From Bacillota bacterium (lineage in GTDB: Bacteria > Bacillota > Clostridia > Christensenellales > CAG-138), in the NCBI GenBank assembly GCA_023400985.1, contig JAEXEN010000038.1, positions 248,001-312,000 on the forward strand: 64,000 nucleotides of DNA, in the 5' to 3' direction. Every line of letters begins with the position of its first letter. Position 1 is the first letter of the stretch. Below the pieces are notes generated by a model. That model saw only the letters and a program-made list of their open reading frames with translations. It was not told the origin of the DNA and made no database searches. Positions 53,966-62,667 of the stretch are shown here, piece by piece. Made by a program: the position numbers and the translations under genes.

Positions 53966-56202
53966 GCCAATTCCTCCTGCGAAAGCTGCGACGAAGCGAT
54001 CTCAAAATATTCGGGGCAGGTCTTCAAGAGCTCGCTGTGCGTGCCGCGGCCCACGATTTTGCCCATGTCGAGCACCAGTATCTGCTCGGCGTGCATGATG
54101 GTGCTGACGCGCTGCGCTATGATGATGACGGTACTGTGCCCGGTATGCTCTTTGAGCGCCTTTCGAAGCGCCACGTCGGTTTTGAAGTCGAGCGCGGAGA
54201 AGCTGTCGTCAAACACGAAGATATCGGGCTTTTTTGCAAGCGCCCGCGCGATGGAAAGCCGCTGCTTCTGCCCGCCGGATACGTTCGTGCCGCCCTGCGC
54301 GATCTCATAAGAATATCCGCCGGGAAGCTCGCTGATAAAGCCGTCCGCCTGCGCCACCGTGGCGACCGTTTTGATCTCCTCGCTGGTAGCGTCCGGCCTG
54401 CCGTAACGCAAGTTATCCTCTAAGCTCCCCGAAAGGAGCACGCCCTTCTGCGGCACGTAGCCGATCTTTTGGCGAAGCTCGTGCTGGCCTACCTCGCGGA
54501 TATCGCGCCCGTTTACGAGTACCTGACCGGACGTGACGTCGTAAAAGCGAAGCAAAAGGCTCGCGATGGTGGATTTGCCCGAGCCCGTGGAGCCGATGAT
54601 GGCCGTGGTCTCGCCGGGCTTTGCGGTAAAGTCGATATTTGAAAGCGTATCGTCCTCGGCGTTGCTGTAGCGGAAATATACGTTTTTAAATTCCACAAGC
54701 CCCTTCTTGTTTTCGTCAAAGGGCTTCGGTTTTTTCGGATCCACAATGGATGGCTCGGTGTTGAGCACCTCCGCAATGCGCGAAACGGAAACCATGGCGC
54801 GCGGAACAAAGATGAACATCATCGAGATCATCAAGAACGACATGATGATCTGCATGGCGTACTGCATGAACGCCATCATATCGCCGATCTGCATGGCGGA
54901 ATCTGCAATCTGGTGCGCGCCGACCCATACGATCAAAAGCGTGACGCCGTTCATGATAAGGCTCATGATGGGCATCATGTACACCATAATGCGGTTCACG
55001 AACAAATTGATGCCCGTGAGGTCGGCATTTGTTTCCTCAAAGCGCGCGGTTTCATGTGCTTGCGTGCCGAACGCGCGTACCACCATGAGACCGCTCAAAT
55101 TCTCGCGTGAAACGAGGTTGAGCTTATCCACGAGTTTTTGAATGGCCTTGAACCGCGGCAGCACGATGGAGGTGACCACCAGGACGACGCCTATGAGCGC
55201 TACGACCGCCGCCGCGATGATCCAGCTCATGGAGACGGATTTATCCACCGCCATGATAATGCCGCCGATGGCCATGATGGGTGCGTAACATACAAGGCGT
55301 ATGCCCATCGTAAGGAGCATCTGTATCTGGCTTATATCGTTGGTGCAGCGGGTGATAAGGGAGGCGGTGGAAAAGGTATCGAACTCGGCGTTGGAAAAGC
55401 TTTCGACGCGCGCGAACACATCCTTGCGTATGTTGCGCGCCACGCCCGCCGATATGCGCGAGGAAATAAGGCTCACAAGCACCGTGGCTGCGCCGCTCAA
55501 AAATGCTATGCCGAGCATCACGAGCCCTATGCGCAAAATATATTTGGCCTGCATGGCGGAAACGTCTGCGCCGAGCTCTTCATTTAGAAGCTTTGCAAGC
55601 ATCACGCCGCTTTGGGACTTGATGCTGGAATCGCTTTGCGCGGCCTCGTCGTGCGCGGCGAGGATGGCATCGCGCGGTATTTTGTCAAGCTGCGGCTGCA
55701 TACCGTAAAGCATCGTAATATCCACGCCGCCGAGGCTCGTTTCTGTATCCGTACCGTTTGTTTGATTACCGCCCGTTTGCGCCGCCATACCGCGCATATA
55801 GGTAACGAGTGTCCACGTGGCGTTTTCAAACGCGCCGTCGAGGCTTAGCTGTGTGCCGCCGTCCATATCGTTTCTGACGTAAAGCTGCTCGCCCGCGTTG
55901 GTATAAAATTCACCGTAGGCCTTGCCGCCCTTATCGGTCTGTGAGGAAGAAGCAAGCGTGTAGCCTGCGTTTGTAAGCTCGCGTTCCGCGTCGGACATAA
56001 ATGTTTGAACAAGCTTCATGCCCTCTACGCTCACAGCGTCCGGCGCGGCGTGCTCAACGCCGCTTTGCTGTATGCCTACGTTGACGATCTTGGACATGTA
56101 ATTGGGCAGGTTTAGATCCGCGATCGCTTGACCGAACAGCAAAACGATCGCCGCAAGAAAGCCCCCGAGAAACGGGGTAAGATAACGGAATATCTTCTTC
56201 AA
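53962..56202 (-). CDS. ABC exporter half-transporter, degenerate nucleotide site and large external loop
   Basis: A 746-residue half-transporter. The first membrane helix is followed by an insertion of about 180 residues (about 45-225, Gly/Asn/Thr-rich, predicted outside), then the remaining helices and an ATPase domain with Walker A GSTGSGKST, signature VSGGQKQR and Walker B IFVFDDSFSALD, where Asp replaces the catalytic Glu. That is the non-canonical half of a heterodimeric exporter. It overlaps both the MarR gene and its partner by four bases. Confidence 0.93.
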   Translation of the reverse strand: MKKIFRYLTPFLGGFLAAIVLLFGQAIADLNLPNYMSKIVNVGIQQSGVEHAAPDAVSVEGMKLVQTFMSDAERELTNAGYTLASSSQTDKGGKAYGEFYTNAGEQLYVRNDMDGGTQLSLDGAFENATWTLVTYMRGMAAQTGGNQTNGTDTETSLGGVDITMLYGMQPQLDKIPRDAILAAHDEAAQSDSSIKSQSGVMLAKLLNEELGADVSAMQAKYILRIGLVMLGIAFLSGAATVLVSLISSRISAGVARNIRKDVFARVESFSNAEFDTFSTASLITRCTNDISQIQMLLTMGIRLVCYAPIMAIGGIIMAVDKSVSMSWIIAAAVVALIGVVLVVTSIVLPRFKAIQKLVDKLNLVSRENLSGLMVVRAFGTQAHETARFEETNADLTGINLFVNRIMVYMMPIMSLIMNGVTLLIVWVGAHQIADSAMQIGDMMAFMQYAMQIIMSFLMISMMFIFVPRAMVSVSRIAEVLNTEPSIVDPKKPKPFDENKKGLVEFKNVYFRYSNAEDDTLSNIDFTAKPGETTAIIGSTGSGKSTIASLLLRFYDVTSGQVLVNGRDIREVGQHELRQKIGYVPQKGVLLSGSLEDNLRYGRPDATSEEIKTVATVAQADGFISELPGGYSYEIAQGGTNVSGGQKQRLSIARALAKKPDIFVFDDSFSALDFKTDVALRKALKEHTGHSTVIIIAQRVSTIMHAEQILVLDMGKIVGRGTHSELLKTCPEYFEIASSQLSQEELA

Positions 56203-56675
56203 GTATTAGGTTCTCCTTCCAAAGCTTTTTCAGCGCTTTCGCGCATGATTTCATCCGTAACGTCCGAAAGCCTGTTGATGAGCTCAATGAGCTTACGGGT
56301 GTTCTCCTCTCCAAAGCGGCGTATGCCTTCCTCCATCAGGCCGTGGATATGCCTTTTTGCGCTTTTAAGTATTTCGGTCCCCTTCGGCGTCAAAATCACC
56401 ATGACCTTGCGGCGGTCGGCCTTATCGGTCTCCCGTATGATCAGGTCCTTGCTTTCAAGCGCGCTTAAAATTTGGGAAATGGCGGGCCTGGAGAAATCCA
56501 GACGGTTTTGTATTTCGGAAACCGAAGCACGGTCCCCGCCGCAAAACGGTCTGCCTTCGATTTGGCTCAACACGAAAAACTCGCCTTTTCGTATGCTGAA
56601 TTCCGGTGGGAAAGGCAGCTCCTGCTTTTTAAAACGCATCGTCGCGCGCAGCAATTCATGAGAAAGGTTTTTCAT
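56199..56675 (-). CDS. MarR family transcriptional regulator
   Basis: A 158-residue winged-helix regulator with SEIQNRLDFSRPAISQILSALESKDLIIRETDKADRRKVMVILT in parts at about residues 50-95, the MarR recognition helix and wing. The ATG at 56675 follows AGGTGG; a GTG nine bases upstream overlaps the SD. It heads the exporter operon and is probably a drug- or metabolite-released repressor of it. Confidence 0.9.
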   Translation of the reverse strand: MKNLSHELLRATMRFKKQELPFPPEFSIRKGEFFVLSQIEGRPFCGGDRASVSEIQNRLDFSRPAISQILSALESKDLIIRETDKADRRKVMVILTPKGTEILKSAKRHIHGLMEEGIRRFGEENTRKLIELINRLSDVTDEIMRESAEKALEGEPNT

Positions 56676-56695
56676 CAGCACCACCTGAAAATTAA

Positions 56696-56708
56696 TTTAT
56701 ATTATAAA
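56696..56708. promoter_or_regulatory. Palindromic operator overlapping the MarR -10 element
   Basis: TTTATATTATAAA is a perfect 6+1+6 palindrome, extended imperfectly to about 24 bp. It contains the minus-strand TATAAT (56701-56706), so a bound regulator would block the MarR/ABC operon. Confidence 0.55.
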
Positions 56709-56835
56709 CTATTAAGCACCTAACAATTTTAGTGTGTTTTGTACCTCTGCGCAATAGCGCGGCGTGAACTTAATGTGAAATCGGCGCGTAAAAAATGGGG
56801 AAAAATATGGCTCCCGTATGCCCGCAAATAAGGAA

Positions 56836-56862
56836 TGCCCGCAAAGACGCGCTTTGCGGGCA
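56836..56862 (-). terminator. Hairpin downstream of the GNAT gene
   Basis: TGCCCGCAAAG and CTTTGCGGGCA form a perfect 11-bp stem with a five-base loop. The following T content on the minus strand is only moderate (TTCCTTATTTG). Confidence 0.6.
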
Positions 56863-56877
56863 CTTGAAAAAGCGTAG

Positions 56878-57645
56878 CTATCGGTTTGCGTTGCTTACGA
56901 ATTCCGTATCCTTAGCGGTCATTTCTACCCAAGCGGGAAGAAAGCCGCTTTTAACGGCATTGCGGACGGATTTGATGTTCGACCATGCCGCGCAGTAGAA
57001 GGGCACCTTGCCGCGCTCGATGATCTCAACAGCGAGGCGGCTCGTGAGAGCGGATGCAATGCCACGCCTTCTGTACGGCGGCAGCACATCCACGCCGATC
57101 TGCCACATAGTTTCACAGTCCGCGCTGCAGCCCGCCATGCCGATGAGCGTTTCGCCGTCGTAGGCGACAGCCGCGAGCATGTCAAGGTGCTTGCGCCTTT
57201 CACACAGCGCGTTACTCCATTGCGGCGTGTAGAGATCGGCAAAATCCGCCTGCGTGAGGAGCTTTATGCTAAAATCGCAGGGGAGAGGGCGAAGTTTATC
57301 GATATCGGGCAGGAAATATTCCGCCATGTAGCATATTCGGTAACTAAGCGCTTGCAGCGCATCGTTGAGCACATGGAGATTGGGCGTCTCAAAGCAATGC
57401 TCGACGGGGTATTTTTCGATGTACGCCCTCACGATATCGGCTGTTTGTTCGTTGACAGAGGCCACAATGTTGTTCCCGTAGGAAACGAGATTGCATGAAA
57501 AGGGCAGCACGAGGTATTTCCGTGCTTCGGGATGCGGCGCGGAAAATACCACCTTGCTTTCCGATTGCAAAAAATCGCCGGCATCGCAATTGAGGTCAAT
57601 GGCCGATTGGCGCATGGCAGTTTGGAGGATTTTCCTTTTGGTCAT
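56878..57645 (-). CDS. GNAT family N-acetyltransferase
   Basis: A 255-residue protein whose C-terminal half is a GNAT fold with the acetyl-CoA loop VLPPYRRRGIASALT (about residues 187-201, R/Q-x-x-G-x-A type). The N-terminal half is a second, degenerate lobe, as in two-lobed GNATs that act on small molecules. The SD AGGAG precedes the ATG. Substrate unknown. Confidence 0.85.
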   Translation of the reverse strand: MTKRKILQTAMRQSAIDLNCDAGDFLQSESKVVFSAPHPEARKYLVLPFSCNLVSYGNNIVASVNEQTADIVRAYIEKYPVEHCFETPNLHVLNDALQALSYRICYMAEYFLPDIDKLRPLPCDFSIKLLTQADFADLYTPQWSNALCERRKHLDMLAAVAYDGETLIGMAGCSADCETMWQIGVDVLPPYRRRGIASALTSRLAVEIIERGKVPFYCAAWSNIKSVRNAVKSGFLPAWVEMTAKDTEFVSNANR

Positions 57646-57704
57646 AGTTAACTCCTTAAAAGCATAAACTACATGCCATCATAGCATAATTTCGCATGTT
57701 AAAA

Positions 57705-57734
57705 AAGCCAGAGAACGCGATGCGTCTCCGGCTT
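57705..57734 (-). terminator. Terminator of the lipoprotein gene
   Basis: On the minus strand AAGCCGGAGACGC and GCGTTCTCTGGCTT form an imperfect stem followed by a T-tract. Confidence 0.8.
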
Positions 57735-57762
57735 ACCAGATAGTTCGGTAGTAAGTCGGGCA

Positions 57763-58512
57763 TTACCCGATGCTGTAAAACAGACCGGCCATCTGTTCGG
57801 TAATGTTCTCGTTAAAGCTGGTCAGCGCGATAACCGCCATATAGTTTCCTTGTTTTATACAGGTCATAGATTCGTATAAAAGGACCCCTGAAATTTCACC
57901 GGTCACGACTAGACCAGGCCTGGTTGCTCCGGCAAACTCGACAGAGCTTTTCTCAATGACAAGGTTCTCGATGCCCGAGGATTCAAATGCCGCCGGAAGA
58001 GACTCCAAGGTAACGTCCAGATACTTGTCTTCATCTAAAGCCATGCCGTACACGACGCCGAGGTTTTCGATCGCAATACTGATATTTGCGAGTCCGTCGG
58101 ATGAAGCGGCGTACATATCGTAAACGACTTTACCGCTGTCCGTCGACTCTTGAATTATTTTTGAGAGCTCCTCATCTCCGATGGCGTCCGCAGCGATCCC
58201 GCTCAGCTCTGCAAGCTGTTCATCGCCGAAATATACCCAGTTTTCGTCCAACTCGCAGGCGATTCCGATAAAATCGTTTGTATAAATGCCGCCATTCGTG
58301 GAACCCATTCTGTATTCGTTTTCTTCGGGGGTCGGCGTTGCGGCGCCGGGGGTGGGGGATGCGGGGATTGCATCCGTTGTATCAGCCGTGTTTTCTATGT
58401 CCGTATCCGTTACCTTTCCTGAGATATCCGGATTACCGCATGCGGCCAAAATAAAAACCAGAATCATCAAGGATGCAAGAAGTACCGGGAGAAATTTGAA
58501 TGTTTTCTTCAT
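57763..58512 (-). CDS. Secreted lipoprotein of unknown function
   Basis: A 249-residue lipoprotein: signal peptide with lipobox ILAAC (Cys about residue 25), a Thr/Pro-rich linker (about 35-65), then a soluble domain with strands around NDFIGIACELDENWVYFGDEQL. This opening (native alpha/beta with a 'FIGIACELDENWVF' pattern) is common in Clostridia lipoproteins of unknown role. SD AGGAGAG. Its own terminator makes it a single-gene unit. Confidence 0.75.
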   Translation of the reverse strand: MKKTFKFLPVLLASLMILVFILAACGNPDISGKVTDTDIENTADTTDAIPASPTPGAATPTPEENEYRMGSTNGGIYTNDFIGIACELDENWVYFGDEQLAELSGIAADAIGDEELSKIIQESTDSGKVVYDMYAASSDGLANISIAIENLGVVYGMALDEDKYLDVTLESLPAAFESSGIENLVIEKSSVEFAGATRPGLVVTGEISGVLLYESMTCIKQGNYMAVIALTSFNENITEQMAGLFYSIG

Positions 58513-58597
58513 TTCGTCTCTCCTAAATAGTTATTTGTTATAATGTCATTTTAACTTGAAAAATTCGGTTACGCAATAACAGAAAATATGCTAAGTT

Positions 58598-58664
58598 TTG
58601 ACAAAAATAAAACAATACGTTTTATAAGGAAATTATTGACAAAAATAGGGCCATATAGTATTTT
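58598..58664 (+). promoter_or_regulatory. Direct repeats of TTGACAAAAATA upstream of the YdeI-like gene
   Basis: TTGACAAAAATA occurs at 58598-58609 and again at 58636-58647. Each could be a -35 hexamer, with TTATAA and AT-rich matches downstream, but spacings are imperfect. The 207-base gap before the gene holds nothing else I recognise. Confidence 0.4.
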
Positions 58665-58719
58665 TTTATACAAATATAAGAACGCTGTGAGAAAGCAATA
58701 CTGTCTTAAGGAGCGGCTC

Positions 58720-59298
58720 GTGGACAAAAAACTATTTAAAAATCGTTCGGAATTCAGAAGCTGGCTTCAAGAAAACGCTCTTTCCGGAGCAGGCATATGG
58801 CTAATATTCGGCAAGAACAAGAAATGCGAAACGATAAAAGCAAGCGAAGCGCTTGAAGAAGCCCTGTGCTTCGGCTGGATCGACGGACAGATGCAAAGTG
58901 TAGACGACGATACATACGTCAAATATTTCAAGCAGCGCAGCAAAACCAGCAAATGGTCGGAGAAAAATAAAACCCTTGTTCTTACGCTCGAATCACAAGG
59001 GCTGATGACCGATTTCGGCAGGGCTAAGATCGAAATCGCAAAGCAGAACGGGAATTGGAGTGTTCCCAAGCAAGAGCCGATCACCGAAGAGCAAATACAT
59101 GAATTCGAGGATCTGCTCAAATCTCATGAAACCGCATGGACGAATTTCAAAAAAATGCCGCCTTCGGCCAGAAAAGCATATACGGCTTCATATATCTTTA
59201 CGAAGACGGACGAAGGCAGGCAAAAAAGGTTTCAGGTAATCATCGAACGCTTGGATCTAAACCTTAACCCAATGGAAAGCATGAAAAAGAAAAATTGA
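58720..59298 (+). CDS. YdeI/OmpD-associated family protein
   Basis: A 192-residue protein with FRSWLQENALSGAGIWLIFGKN, EALCFGWIDGQMQSVDDDTY and KYFKQRSKTSKWSEKNK in order, the YdeI/OmpD-associated pattern, and a C-terminal helical part (PPSARKAYTASYIFTKTDEGR). The family has been linked to resistance to antimicrobial peptides, but biochemistry is lacking. GTG 58720 is chosen because TAAGGAG precedes it; upstream in-frame codons are AT-rich with no family similarity. Confidence 0.85.
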   Translation: MDKKLFKNRSEFRSWLQENALSGAGIWLIFGKNKKCETIKASEALEEALCFGWIDGQMQSVDDDTYVKYFKQRSKTSKWSEKNKTLVLTLESQGLMTDFGRAKIEIAKQNGNWSVPKQEPITEEQIHEFEDLLKSHETAWTNFKKMPPSARKAYTASYIFTKTDEGRQKRFQVIIERLDLNLNPMESMKKKN

Positions 59299-59388
59299 AC
59301 TTCTGCGGCCCGCGGCTGCGTTCGCCTCTTAAATATCTTGACAAACGCGCCCGTCTGGTGTTACCATATCAAAGGTTCAAGGAAGCAT

Positions 59389-59465
59389 CTGGGTGTGGCG
59401 CAGTTTGGTAGCGTGCTTGAATGGGGTTCAAGAGGCCGGAAGTTCAAATCTTCTCACCCAGACCA
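59389..59465 (+). tRNA. tRNA-Pro (anticodon GGG)
   Basis: A 77-base cloverleaf including encoded CCA: acceptor CTGGGTG/CACCCAG, D-arm GCGC...GCGTGC, anticodon arm CTTGA-ATGGGGT-TCAAG with anticodon GGG, T-loop TTCAAAT. The 5' C is typical of bacterial tRNA-Pro. An integrase gene starts about 120 bases downstream, so the 3' half is the likely attachment site. Confidence 0.95.
59430..59465. other. Probable attachment site (left end) in the tRNA-Pro 3' half
   Basis: Tyrosine integrases of this type usually recombine within the T-arm/3' end of a tRNA and restore it. The integrase gene is next to this tRNA and points toward it. The matching right copy lies outside the window, so the core cannot be delimited. 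Confidence 0.4.
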
Positions 59466-59467
59466 AG

Positions 59468-59503
59468 AAAATGCCTAATTCTCTAGGGAATCAGGCATTT
59501 TTT
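59468..59503. terminator. Terminator between tRNA-Pro and the integrase gene
   Basis: AAAATGCCTAATTC and GAATCAGGCATTTT form a 14-bp stem with one G-T pair and a T-tract. It can serve the tRNA, and on the other strand (A-rich left side) the convergent integrase. Confidence 0.85.
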
Positions 59504-59584
59504 CTTTTATAAAAAACTCGCAAAAACTCATAAAAAAATGACATACCGACAACAATACAGACAACGAAACTGTGTTCAATGAAG

Positions 59585-60751
59585 CTATATTTGATCAATG
59601 ATTTCGCGCTTTGATTTCAAATCCTCATGCTGATATTTTAGGGTCATTTCGTATGACGTATGGCCCATTAGCGCTGCCTTGTCTTTTTGGCTACCATCTA
59701 CGTTTTTCATGGACGTAGCGAACGTATGTCTGCATGAGTACGGGCTAAACGTGGGCTTTTCGCCTTGTTTTGGTATGGGCTGTATGCCGAGCCGTGCCAA
59801 GCATGGATAAAAATAATCCTCTCGATAGGTTCGTTCGTTGATTGGACTGTTCCCTGGTACAAAGATATATTCAGTAGGGTTCTGTACAAGGCGGTCAATG
59901 AGCGGCTGAATCTTTGAGTTTATTGGTATCGTAAGATTCTTACCCGCCTTCGTCTTGCTCCCACCCGTAATGGTTCGTTCGGTCATGTCATAATCGCTCT
60001 TTCTTATGGCGAGAAGTGCGGAGGGGCGATAGCCGAGATAACAGGCACACGCAATTATTGCCGCTGCATTATCGCCCGCAAGAGCGGCCTCAAGGATTTT
60101 ATCTCGCGTTTCATTCGGGAAAGCATTATACGATTCCGTTTCAAGCCTCGGTATCCAGATGTTTTTAGCATGGTTTACCGTCACGAGTTGTTTTTCGATG
60201 GCGAGCGTAAACATCAGCGTACCAAGTGCTTTCATGTTTTCTCGTGTCCGCTTGCCATAAGGGCAGGCAGCAACACAGTTTTGCATATCTTCTGTGGTCA
60301 TGTCTACTACTTTAATAGCGTAGATCGGCTTGAAGTGTTTATATGCCGCTTTATAACAATCAAGCGTGCTTTTACCCACGCGTTCTGCATGACGCTCAAT
60401 AAGCTGGTCATAAAGCTTGGAGAACGTAATGCCTGCGTGTTTCACCTTGGCGGGCTGACCTCGCAACTCTGCGCAATACTCCAAAGCTTCGCGCTTTGTC
60501 TTAAACCCTCCCTTGGTGCGCTTGATCGGGATAAGGTGCGGTTCTTTCTCTTGACTATCTTCGGGCCGTTCTTCTTCTTTCCACGCTACCGTCACGCTGG
60601 CTGTCCATGTTTTACCACGCTTATAAGCCGTACCCATGCCGTTTGAACGGGTGCGGCGGTGTTGCTTTACGGTCTGCTCGGCCCCGCAATAAAGGCAGAA
60701 CACGCTTTCGTCTGGTATTTCTTTTTGGCATTTTTTGTTTCTACAGATCAT
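59585..60751 (-). CDS. int: Tyrosine-type site-specific integrase with N-terminal zinc ribbon
   Basis: A 388-residue integrase. Residues 3-21 hold a CxxxxC...CxxC zinc ribbon (CRNKKC and CLYC), followed by an AP2-like arm-binding region (about 37-95, with GMGTAYKRGKTWTASVTVAW), a core-binding domain (about 105-200) and the catalytic domain with Arg in GYRPSALLAI, Lys in SKTKAGK, YSCRHTFATSM, the GH of LMGHTSYEMT and nucleophile Tyr in LKYQHED. The usual His of HxxR is Tyr here. GGAGG precedes the ATG. Confidence 0.93.
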   Translation of the reverse strand: MICRNKKCQKEIPDESVFCLYCGAEQTVKQHRRTRSNGMGTAYKRGKTWTASVTVAWKEEERPEDSQEKEPHLIPIKRTKGGFKTKREALEYCAELRGQPAKVKHAGITFSKLYDQLIERHAERVGKSTLDCYKAAYKHFKPIYAIKVVDMTTEDMQNCVAACPYGKRTRENMKALGTLMFTLAIEKQLVTVNHAKNIWIPRLETESYNAFPNETRDKILEAALAGDNAAAIIACACYLGYRPSALLAIRKSDYDMTERTITGGSKTKAGKNLTIPINSKIQPLIDRLVQNPTEYIFVPGNSPINERTYREDYFYPCLARLGIQPIPKQGEKPTFSPYSCRHTFATSMKNVDGSQKDKAALMGHTSYEMTLKYQHEDLKSKREIIDQI

Positions 60752-60799
60752 AATATGCCTCCGCTTATAATCGCTTATAATAATGTAGAATTACGCCGT

Positions 60800-61798
60800 T
60801 TAGGTGCGCAGGGTATATTTTTCAAAATCTTTTAAAGTGCTTTCTACCCATGACCTAAATAGTGAGGCAAGCTCAATTACTATAGGTGATTCTGCTAAAT
60901 GCGAAGCGTCAGTCGAAATATCATGAACAAAAGAACCCGCAATTATTTTCGGTAATCTTTGTGTGATGTCCATCGGTTGGCCTTCGCCTAAAAGTTCGCT
61001 GGGCATCGGTATTCCAGCCATTTCTTCGTCCATATCATTTTGATTAGCTGCTCGCTCATAAATATCTAAATACTTATCAAAATCAGAACTAGATTCATCA
61101 ATCTGGAACGTATTTTTGAGAAAAACATAATAGGCGAAAACAGCGGCTAGATCGATAGATGTGTCTCGTTTTTGAGCATAATTCCACTCGAACAAAAAAC
61201 CACAACGAATATGCAGAAATAGACGCAATGATAAGGTTGAACAGTCTGCAATCTGGTATTTGAGTATTATGGAATCCGCCTCGTCATATAGACGTGTGAT
61301 GCTCTTGTATACGAGATCTGCAAACTCATGCAATTCTAACTCAATCCCGCAATATTTCAAGAAGCCTTGTCTTTCGACTTCCTCTTCAATAATTTCATAC
61401 AGTTTATCGGGATGATGCTGGTACTTACGCACTATGCTTTGCCCCTCTATAAGCAAACAACATAAAATAAGAGACGGCAAAGTGTGCCTGTTAATCAAAT
61501 CCTTAAGCTCATCAGGCTCGTCAGTCTCATAGCCTATCCTGTTTAATAGATGCATTATCCGCTCTTTGCTTTCGTACAATTTACGAAGCGGCCCGTTCAA
61601 AACAAGGGGATACTTTGCTTCTATAGTATAGAAAAAATGATAATCATCATTTTTGTTCGGAGAGCGATGGCGGGAAGCAATATAAATGGTTATTACCCTG
61701 TTAAGCGTCATTCTCCAGTTTGCAAAGAAACCTAGCAGTAAACGAAAAACAAGATATATGCATGCAACGATAATTAAAAGCGTTCCATACCAAGGCAT
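60800..61798 (-). CDS. Unknown membrane-anchored protein carried by the element
   Basis: A protein of about 332 residues with one or two N-terminal membrane helices (about residues 4-26 in GTLLIIVACIYLVFRLLLGFF) and a mostly helical cytoplasmic region with conserved-looking acidic patches (YETDEPDELKDLI, LYEIIEEEVERQG). I recognise no family. Start at ATG 61798 (MPWYGTL) with GAGGGGTG upstream; longer frames to 61855 have weaker signals. Its place next to the integrase is typical of cargo such as defence or exclusion genes, but nothing in the sequence proves that. Confidence 0.7.
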   Translation of the reverse strand: MPWYGTLLIIVACIYLVFRLLLGFFANWRMTLNRVITIYIASRHRSPNKNDDYHFFYTIEAKYPLVLNGPLRKLYESKERIMHLLNRIGYETDEPDELKDLINRHTLPSLILCCLLIEGQSIVRKYQHHPDKLYEIIEEEVERQGFLKYCGIELELHEFADLVYKSITRLYDEADSIILKYQIADCSTLSLRLFLHIRCGFLFEWNYAQKRDTSIDLAAVFAYYVFLKNTFQIDESSSDFDKYLDIYERAANQNDMDEEMAGIPMPSELLGEGQPMDITQRLPKIIAGSFVHDISTDASHLAESPIVIELASLFRSWVESTLKDFEKYTLRT

Positions 61799-62106
61799 TG
61801 TAAGCACCCCTCTATAAATATGATCGTTCATGAAACGTTTACGAATTTCCAACATTTTCCAACAGTATTTTCAAAATATAATGGTATACTTTGCACTACA
61901 TAATGATGTACAATGAATGCATAGAAATTCTTTCCATAATTATACTCATGGTGGTGTTGCGACGAAAAAAAAGTGAGTGCAGTTCATGCACCTTTTCTGC
62001 TTTTGGTACCGAAATAGGTACTTGTCCATTGGTATGCCCTTGGCTTAGTTGTTGTAGTGAGAGTACAATGAGCACAAACAAACGTTCTTATACCGGGAGG
62101 GCGGTC
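61799..62106. other. Intergenic AT-rich region with two small palindromes
   Basis: About 300 bases between the unknown membrane protein and a small gene. Seen: GTGCA/TGCAC at 61977-61991 and GTACC/GGTAC at 62006-62021, and AT-rich -10-like hexamers on both strands near 61875-61945. No convincing gene or RNA is recognised. Confidence 0.4.
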
Positions 62107-62244
62107 ATGGATATTATTGAGGTTATAAAAACCCTTAATGACGAACAATGTCAGTTCATTATCTCTGCGTTAACTGAATTGCTTCGCGAAGAATCGGTTC
62201 AATCAGAGCAAGCTTGTCAGGGGGAAGCTTCGCAATCAATTTAA
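62107..62244 (+). CDS. Small protein (45 aa) of the element
   Basis: ATG 62107 follows GGGAGGGCGG and encodes a 45-residue helical peptide beginning MDIIEVIKTLNDEQCQFIIS. It is convergent with, and overlaps by 86 bases, the 3' end of the repressor gene. Similar 'NDEQ...FI..L..L' peptides occur beside phage repressors, but the overlap makes this uncertain. Confidence 0.4.
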   Translation: MDIIEVIKTLNDEQCQFIISALTELLREESVQSEQACQGEASQSI

Positions 62245-62512
62245 GTACCTCTAATTGCTTCTCCGTGAGATTGCTAAATGTGACTGCATCGTGCGGTTTG
62301 TCTTCCGTAAGTTCAGATTTTGGTATGCCGAAATAATCTGCTAATTTTTGAAGTGATGTTATGCGAGGATAAGTTACTGCACTTAGCCATCCGGCGAGCG
62401 TGGTGTAGGGAATATCTAAAGCATCGCATAAAAGCATACGGTCCACACCGTTCTTATCAATAAAATACTGTAGGTTTCTCGAAAAAATCTCTTTATTCTC
62501 TAATCCATCCAT
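62159..62512 (-). CDS. XRE-family repressor (CI-like)
   Basis: A 117-residue regulator with an N-terminal HTH (about 12-68, with MLLCDALDIPYTTLAGWLSAVTYPRITSLQKLADYFG) and a short C-terminal helical tail (LTEKQLEVLKLIAKL). It is divergent from the Cro-like gene across a 155-base region with palindromic operators. The SD AGGAGG precedes the ATG. Probably holds the element silent. Confidence 0.88.
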   Translation of the reverse strand: MDGLENKEIFSRNLQYFIDKNGVDRMLLCDALDIPYTTLAGWLSAVTYPRITSLQKLADYFGIPKSELTEDKPHDAVTFSNLTEKQLEVLKLIAKLPPDKLALIEPILREAIQLTQR

Positions 62513-62596
62513 AATAAGAACCTCCTAACTGTCCTGTATCATACTATGTATCGGTAACAAAATCAATAAAAATCATAATATATTACGTTTCAACGG

Positions 62597-62625
62597 TTGA
62601 CATTACCGTTAAACGGTAGTATGAT
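62597..62625 (+). promoter_or_regulatory. Cro-gene promoter with palindromic operator
   Basis: TTGACA (62597-62602) and TATGAT (62620-62625) are 17 bp apart. Between them TACCGTTAAACGGTA (62604-62618) is a perfect 7+1+7 palindrome. A related site (TACCGTTTAACAGTA, 62861-62875) lies at the end of the cro gene, and a degenerate half-site at 62583-62597. Confidence 0.8.
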
Positions 62626-62667
62626 AAATACACACAGAAAACCAATGGAACACGGGGAGGTGATTTA

